A stretch of DNA of 64,000 nucleotides from Paenibacillus sp. W2I17 (lineage in GTDB: Bacteria; Bacillota; Bacilli; Paenibacillales; Paenibacillaceae): the NCBI RefSeq assembly GCF_030815985.1, contig NZ_JAUSXM010000001.1:5580001-5644000 (forward strand), written 5' to 3'. The notes under the pieces were generated by a model. It was given only the letters and a program-made list of their open reading frames with translations, had not been told where the DNA came from and ran no database searches. Position 1 is the stretch's first letter. Every line of letters begins with the position of its first letter. This document shows, piece after piece, positions 59,779 through 64,000 of this stretch. Made by a program: the position numbers and the translations under genes.

Positions 59779-60762
59779 ATGAAAGCTAGGGTAATCCGTT
59801 ATTATCGTTTTGGCGAACCAAGCGAAGTGTTATGTATGGAAGAAAAAGATGTGATACTCCCTGGCCCCGGTGAATTAGCAGTGAGGATGTATGCTCGGCC
59901 TATTAATCCCTCCGATATTATTCCTGTTCGAGGAGCTTACCCGCATCGTACTCGATTACCAGCTGTTCCCGGGTTTGAGGGTGTGGGGGTGGTAGAAGCA
60001 GTAGGACCGGGAGTATCCAATCAAATGTTGGGGCGCCGTGTCTTGCCGCTAAAAGGCGAGAATACTTGGCAGGACGTCGTGAAGACTTTGGATCGACATA
60101 CGATTATTGTGCCGAATGATATCGATGATCACTCAGCCAGTCAGCTCTATATTAATCCGGTTACGGCTTGGTTGATCTGTACAGAGGTACTTAAGCTTAC
60201 GTATGATGATACCCTGATTGTGAATGCAGGGGGATCTGCGATCGGGCGAATCTTTGCACAGATCTCAAAAATCTATGGATTTAAATTGATTGCGCTTACG
60301 AGAGATGATCGTCATACTGCTGAACTGTATCGTCTTGGAGCAGTTTCTGTTATCAATACGACGAAAGAGTTGCTACAGGCTAGAATTGCGGAATTAACAG
60401 ATGGATACGGTGCTGATGCAGCAGTGGATTGTATTGGAGGGACAGACGGGGAACAATTGGTGAGCTACCTTAAGCCAAATGGTACGGTCATCAGTGTAGG
60501 ACTACTTTCGGGGATCACACCGTTATGGCATGAAGCAACCCAGGGAACACAAGTTCATGTGAAACTTTTCTGGTTAAAGCATTGGGTGGAACGCTGTTCG
60601 CAAGAACGCTGGGAACAGGTATTTCATGAGGTGATGGAGCTGGTCAGAGCAGGGAGGCTTGTCATGGCAAACATTGGGGCGACGTATGACCTAACGAATG
60701 TACAACAGGCTATTGCAGCGGCTGAATCGGGTATCGAGGGGAAGGTTCTCTTATTACAGTAG
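59779..60762 (+). CDS. Zinc-independent MDR oxidoreductase (quinone/enoyl reductase-like)
   Basis: 327 residues. The MDR fold is clear: RPINPSDIIPVRGAYP, PGFEGVGVVEAVGPGV, and the Rossmann motif NAGGSAIGRIFAQ (about residues 150-162). The zinc ligands of alcohol dehydrogenases are absent. The INPSD and SAIGR features resemble mitochondrial-type trans-2-enoyl-ACP/CoA reductases and quinone reductases. It would use NADPH in the cytoplasm; the substrate is unknown. TTAGGAGATG lies 6 bp before the ATG. It is upstream of bioY, with no obvious functional link. Confidence 0.88.
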   Translation: MKARVIRYYRFGEPSEVLCMEEKDVILPGPGELAVRMYARPINPSDIIPVRGAYPHRTRLPAVPGFEGVGVVEAVGPGVSNQMLGRRVLPLKGENTWQDVVKTLDRHTIIVPNDIDDHSASQLYINPVTAWLICTEVLKLTYDDTLIVNAGGSAIGRIFAQISKIYGFKLIALTRDDRHTAELYRLGAVSVINTTKELLQARIAELTDGYGADAAVDCIGGTDGEQLVSYLKPNGTVISVGLLSGITPLWHEATQGTQVHVKLFWLKHWVERCSQERWEQVFHEVMELVRAGRLVMANIGATYDLTNVQQAIAAAESGIEGKVLLLQ

Positions 60763-60834
60763 TACATAAGACTTGGAAAAAACTCAACATAAAGAATGCG
60801 TAATTAACAACTAATTCATATTGGGGGCCTTGTT

Positions 60835-61407
60835 GTGAAGATTAAAGATATGATGTTTACTGCGATTATGGCAGCCGTTATTGCAGTACTTGGACTGTTA
60901 CCTCCGATTCCACTACCATTTATACCTGTGCCAATTACAGTTCAAACGCTGGGCGTGATGCTGGCAGGCAGTATCCTTGGTGCCCGATTGGGAGGGGTAA
61001 GTCTCTTGCTCTTTGTTGTTCTGATCGGTTTAGGAGCTCCATTGTTGTCCGGTGGCAGAGGGGGCTTGGGTGTTCTGGTTGGACCTACAGGCGGGTATGT
61101 TCTTAGTTATCCGATTGCTGCTTTTGTGATTGGGTTGCTAGTTCAACGTACATCCGTTGCAGGCATTAAATTTTGGAACTTTCTACTGAGCAACATCGTG
61201 GGCGGAATCCTTGTTGTGTATGCAGTGGGTGTTCCATTCCTGTCCTTTATAACGGATGTACCAATTACACAGGCTATCATAGGCAACCTTGTTTTCATTC
61301 CAGGCGACCTGCTCAAAGCAGTGCTTGCTTCACTTATTGCTGTTAGAATTCTCAAGGTAAGTCCTACAATGATCCAGGATACGAAGAGGCAGACTCCGGG
61401 GGTCTAA
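60835..61407 (+). CDS. bioY: Biotin transporter S component BioY
   Basis: 190 residues from a GTG start at 60835, six helices. BioY signatures are VPITVQTLGVMLAGSILG and the biotin-site region GGRGGLGVLVGPTGGYVLSYP. It binds biotin in the membrane and depends on an ECF module (two ATPases and EcfT), which is encoded directly downstream after a 77-bp gap. I looked for and did not find a convincing BirA operator in the 72 bp upstream. The ribosome site (GGGGGCC) is mediocre. Confidence 0.94.
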   Translation: MKIKDMMFTAIMAAVIAVLGLLPPIPLPFIPVPITVQTLGVMLAGSILGARLGGVSLLLFVVLIGLGAPLLSGGRGGLGVLVGPTGGYVLSYPIAAFVIGLLVQRTSVAGIKFWNFLLSNIVGGILVVYAVGVPFLSFITDVPITQAIIGNLVFIPGDLLKAVLASLIAVRILKVSPTMIQDTKRQTPGV

Positions 61408-61484
61408 CATCATGATACTCAGAGACTGCACATTCCTAAGCACTTCTGTACAAGTAAATCGCGCCAAGTGATGGAGGTACTACA

Positions 61485-62294
61485 GTGATTCATTTTTCCA
61501 ATGTAACGTTTGGTTATGCAAATCGAGCAACAATATTAAACGATATTAACCTTCATATTCGTTCTGGTGAATACGTAGCGTTTGCTGGAAGGAATGGAGC
61601 AGGGAAATCCACCATAGCTAGGTTAATGAACGGGTTAATCCTTCCAACCACAGGCCAAGTAACTTTTAATGATTATGTGACATCCAATGAAGATGATTTA
61701 AGTATCATTCGTCAGAGAATTGGAATGATCTTTCAAAATCCAGAGAATCAAATTGTGGCATCTACAGTGTTTGAAGATATTGCCTTCGGCCTGCAAAACG
61801 TTTGTGTTCCTACTGAAGATATTGAGCGTCATGTAACAGAGGCATTGAGGCAAGTGGGAATGCTGGATTATTATAATTCCGATGTATATTCGTTATCAGG
61901 AGGGCAAAAACAGCGTATCGCTATTGCGGGAGTTCTCGCTATGGGACCAGAAGTTATTGTTTTTGATGAATCTACCTCCATGCTCGACCCGGAAGGCAAA
62001 GATCAGATTGCATTGCTGATGGGAGAGTTGCATAAACAAGGAATTACGATTGTAACGATTACGCATGACTTAGAGGAGATTGCAGCATCTTCGAGGGTTA
62101 TTGTACTAGATCAGGGTGACATTTGTTATGATGGATCGCCCGAGGCCTTGTTTCAGGGCGAATACTGGCGTTTTCCCGGGATAACGGCTCCTTTTGTCGT
62201 CGAGGCAAGAGAGACATTGAACCGGAAGGGGCTACACTCTTCTTCAGCACTCACTCTGGAAGATTTGGTGGATGATCTATGCAAATTACACTAA
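61485..62294 (+). CDS. ecfA1: Energy-coupling factor ATPase EcfA1 (CbiO type)
   Basis: 269 residues from a GTG start (GGAGGT 7 bp upstream). Walker A is GRNGAGKST, the Q-loop FQNPENQIVAS is typical of EcfA, the signature is LSGGQKQRIAIAG, and Walker B reads VIVFDESTS. The last departs from the usual DEPT (Pro replaced by Ser). It overlaps the next ATPase gene by 16 bp; the two form the heterodimeric motor. Confidence 0.93.
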   Translation: MIHFSNVTFGYANRATILNDINLHIRSGEYVAFAGRNGAGKSTIARLMNGLILPTTGQVTFNDYVTSNEDDLSIIRQRIGMIFQNPENQIVASTVFEDIAFGLQNVCVPTEDIERHVTEALRQVGMLDYYNSDVYSLSGGQKQRIAIAGVLAMGPEVIVFDESTSMLDPEGKDQIALLMGELHKQGITIVTITHDLEEIAASSRVIVLDQGDICYDGSPEALFQGEYWRFPGITAPFVVEARETLNRKGLHSSSALTLEDLVDDLCKLH

Positions 62295-63142
62295 AAGAAG
62301 TGGACTTCTCGTATCATGTTGGAACACCACTGGAGAACAACGTATTGAGCAACATTACACTCACCATGGGCGATAACCGTATTTTTGCTGTTGTGGGGAA
62401 AACGGGATCAGGCAAGTCAACTTTTGTACAGCTGCTCAATGGACTTCTGCAACCTACAAATGGAACAGTTGATATAGGGGATTTTCGAATGACAACCGAT
62501 CGAAAGAAAACGCACGTTCTCTACGATAAAGTAGGTATTGTATTCCAATTTCCGGAGCATCAATTATTCGAGGATACGGTATTAAAAGACATTTCCTTTG
62601 GTCCCAAGAACTTGGGCTGGTCGGCCGAAAAAGTTCGTAGTACATGCTTGGATGCATTACACATGGTAGGTCTGGATGAATCTTTCTGCAATAGATCACC
62701 GTTTGAATTGAGTGGCGGAGAGAAGCGGAGAGTGGCAATTGCAAGTGTGTTAGCGATGAACCCGGAGGTACTTATTCTCGACGAGCCAACGGTAGGGTTG
62801 GATTCGGAAGGAAAAGAGCAGCTGATGGAACTCTTTTGTTCCTGGCAGCAGGAACAGGGGAGTACGATCATTATGGTGACGCACGATATGGAGACTGTTG
62901 CTGAGTACGCCGAAGAAGTGATTATATTTGAACGTGGTCAAGTGCAACAACATACGACTCCGCTCCAATTGTTCACCGAATATCAAGATGAGTTGAAAGA
63001 TATGGGATTAAAGCTGCCTAAAGCGCTCCAGCTCGTGGAGGCCATAAATGTAAAATTGAACGTTGAATTGCAGCTGGAGTCGGTAAAGAAAGAATGGATT
63101 TTGTCATATATTGCTGATTTTTTTCAGAGGAAGGAATTGTAG
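62279..63142 (+). CDS. ecfA2: Energy-coupling factor ATPase EcfA2 (CbiO type)
   Basis: 287 residues. Walker A is GKTGSGKST, the Q-loop is FQFPEHQLFEDTV, the signature is LSGGEKRRVAIASVLAM, and Walker B is VLILDEPTVGLD. The FPEHQLF Q-loop distinguishes EcfA2 from EcfA1. It overlaps ecfA1 and precedes ecfT by 2 bp. Confidence 0.94.
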   Translation: MQITLKEVDFSYHVGTPLENNVLSNITLTMGDNRIFAVVGKTGSGKSTFVQLLNGLLQPTNGTVDIGDFRMTTDRKKTHVLYDKVGIVFQFPEHQLFEDTVLKDISFGPKNLGWSAEKVRSTCLDALHMVGLDESFCNRSPFELSGGEKRRVAIASVLAMNPEVLILDEPTVGLDSEGKEQLMELFCSWQQEQGSTIIMVTHDMETVAEYAEEVIIFERGQVQQHTTPLQLFTEYQDELKDMGLKLPKALQLVEAINVKLNVELQLESVKKEWILSYIADFFQRKEL

Positions 63143-63144
63143 TT

Positions 63145-63948
63145 ATGTCCTTATCTCAATCCTTTATCATTGGTCAGTATGTCCACAGAAACTCCATCAT
63201 TCACCGACTTGATCCAAGAGCGAAGCTCGTCATCGCGTTCCTGTTCATGTTGTCTGTCATGCTGTTGAACTCATGGCCTTCATACGCATTGTCTGCGGTG
63301 TTTGTGGCGTGTGTAGTCACTATATCGCAAATACCACCCTCCTATATTATTAGAGGACTGAAACCTGTTTGGCTAATAGTCATTGTCACATCTGTGTTTC
63401 ACATTTTTCTGACACAAGGGGGACAGTTATGGCTTGAAGCGGGAGTATTCTCGATCTACGAGGAAGGTGTCATTAAAGCAGGTAATATAGCCATTCGCAT
63501 CATTCTTCTTCTCGTCATCGCTTCATTGTTGACGCTTACGACAAAGCTGGGTGATCTCGCACAGGCTATTGAAGATCTGCTGAAGCCTGCCAAGCGGCTG
63601 GGTGTTCCTACACAGGAATTTGCATTGATGATCTCGTGGACGATCCGCTTTATTCCAATCCTGTTGAATGAAACCGACAACGTGATGAAGGCACAGCGGG
63701 CAAGAGGTATTCGTTTTAATTCCGGTAATATCGTTCGTCGTCTGCAAAGTTTTATCCCAATTGTAGTTCCTATCCTTCTGCTAGCGTTCCAGAAAGCCGA
63801 AAGTGCTTCACTGGCCGTTGAGGCACGCGGATATAGCCCAGGCATGAATCGAACGCAACTGAGAACGTTAGCTTTCAAAAAGCTCGACTATAAAGTGGTG
63901 ATCATATCCATTTTTTGTTTCGCACTTTTGTTGGCATTACGAAAGTGA
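63145..63948 (+). CDS. ecfT: Energy-coupling factor transmembrane protein EcfT
   Basis: 267 residues, about five to six helices. The N-terminal RLDPRAKLVIAFLFML is the family signature. Two coupling helices carry the ARG-type motifs in MKAQRARGIRF and LAVEARGYSPG, which contact the two ATPases. With BioY this forms a complete biotin importer, though EcfT modules can also serve other S components. AAGGAATTGTAG precedes the ATG. Confidence 0.94.
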   Translation: MSLSQSFIIGQYVHRNSIIHRLDPRAKLVIAFLFMLSVMLLNSWPSYALSAVFVACVVTISQIPPSYIIRGLKPVWLIVIVTSVFHIFLTQGGQLWLEAGVFSIYEEGVIKAGNIAIRIILLLVIASLLTLTTKLGDLAQAIEDLLKPAKRLGVPTQEFALMISWTIRFIPILLNETDNVMKAQRARGIRFNSGNIVRRLQSFIPIVVPILLLAFQKAESASLAVEARGYSPGMNRTQLRTLAFKKLDYKVVIISIFCFALLLALRK

Positions 63949-63956
63949 GGTAAGCT

Positions 63957-64000
63957 ATGAGAATTTATCCGACAACCCTACATGAATATCACCGACTCAT
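63957..64000 (+). CDS. Start of a further gene, truncated by the window end
   Basis: ATG 63957, 6 bp after GTGAGG, opens a frame of 14 full codons (MRIYPTTLHEYHRL) up to the edge. It is probably co-transcribed with ecfT. Too short to identify. Confidence 0.5.
   Translation, partial: MRIYPTTLHEYHRL

Noticed and set aside
60763..60834. BirA operator before bioY
   Set aside because: Only TTAAC-like fragments are present, with no paired half-site at the expected distance.
1..64000. tRNA, rRNA, CRISPR arrays, insertion sequences, phage or integration sites
   Set aside because: None seen on reading both strands. No transposase, integrase or Cas-like reading frame and no regular spacer repeats.

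Overview
The window looks like a chromosomal segment of a Paenibacillus-type Firmicute. GC content is moderate, Shine-Dalgarno sites are strong (GGAGG), and several genes start with GTG or TTG. The gene content points the same way: a stalk protein with a copper-amine-oxidase N-terminal domain, YesM/YesN two-component systems, LplB/YtcP/LipO-type sugar importers without an ATPase gene, qoxABCD, and bioY with an ECF module. I see no rRNA, tRNA, CRISPR array, insertion sequence, prophage or integrase. The assignment rests on family recognition, not on a database search.

Layout. 0-3.3 kb: 3' part of a surface stalk protein, a nitroreductase divergent from an HxlR regulator, a DsbB-type thiol oxidase and a YtkA-like lipoprotein. 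3.3-9.3 kb: a sucrose/fructan locus (LacI regulator, sugar-binding lipoprotein, two permeases, GH32 hydrolase) with a clear promoter carrying two overlapping operators and a cre site. 9.3-13.3 kb: a membrane-anchored alpha/beta hydrolase with a MerR regulator behind a textbook MerR-type promoter, a serine beta-lactamase-like hydrolase and an M14-like deacylase. 13.3-16 kb (minus strand): a three-gene ABC-2 exporter. 16-21.5 kb: DegV, a two-component system plus ABC exporter resembling B. subtilis ycbLMNO, and pdxK. 21.7-25.3 kb: a second two-component system in one run with pssA and a DedA gene. 25.5-31.9 kb: a CPA-type antiporter with an attenuator-like leader, a DUF420/CtaM-like protein, gpmA, small proteins, aldo/keto reductase, thioredoxin and uppP. 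32-35.8 kb: a TetR regulator, a polar amino-acid importer, a structured repeat and OsmC.

36-54.7 kb is a large glycan-use locus. It has a YesM/YesN system, a GH2 enzyme, two permeases, three tandem paralogous binding lipoproteins, a GH95 alpha-L-fucosidase-like enzyme and a GH1 beta-glucosidase. The second and third binding proteins and the GH95-GH1 pair each have their own strong promoter, with a cre-like box at the start site and a nearby AAAACGTTTT element. None of the glycosidases has a signal peptide, so oligosaccharides are probably imported whole and trimmed in the cytoplasm. Both sugar importers in the window lack an ATPase and must borrow one (MsmX type) from elsewhere.

55-59.6 kb holds a small membrane protein and qoxABCD, the aa3-type menaquinol oxidase. 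The DUF420/CtaM-like gene 28 kb away may serve its maturation. 59.8-64 kb holds an MDR oxidoreductase, the biotin S-component BioY, both ECF ATPases and EcfT, and the first codons of a further gene.

The points most worth following are the antiporter leader with a built-in terminator, the structured repeat before osmC, the triplicated binding proteins with a shared promoter design, the MerR-type promoter that mimics a terminator, and the linkage of a two-component system to pssA-dedA.
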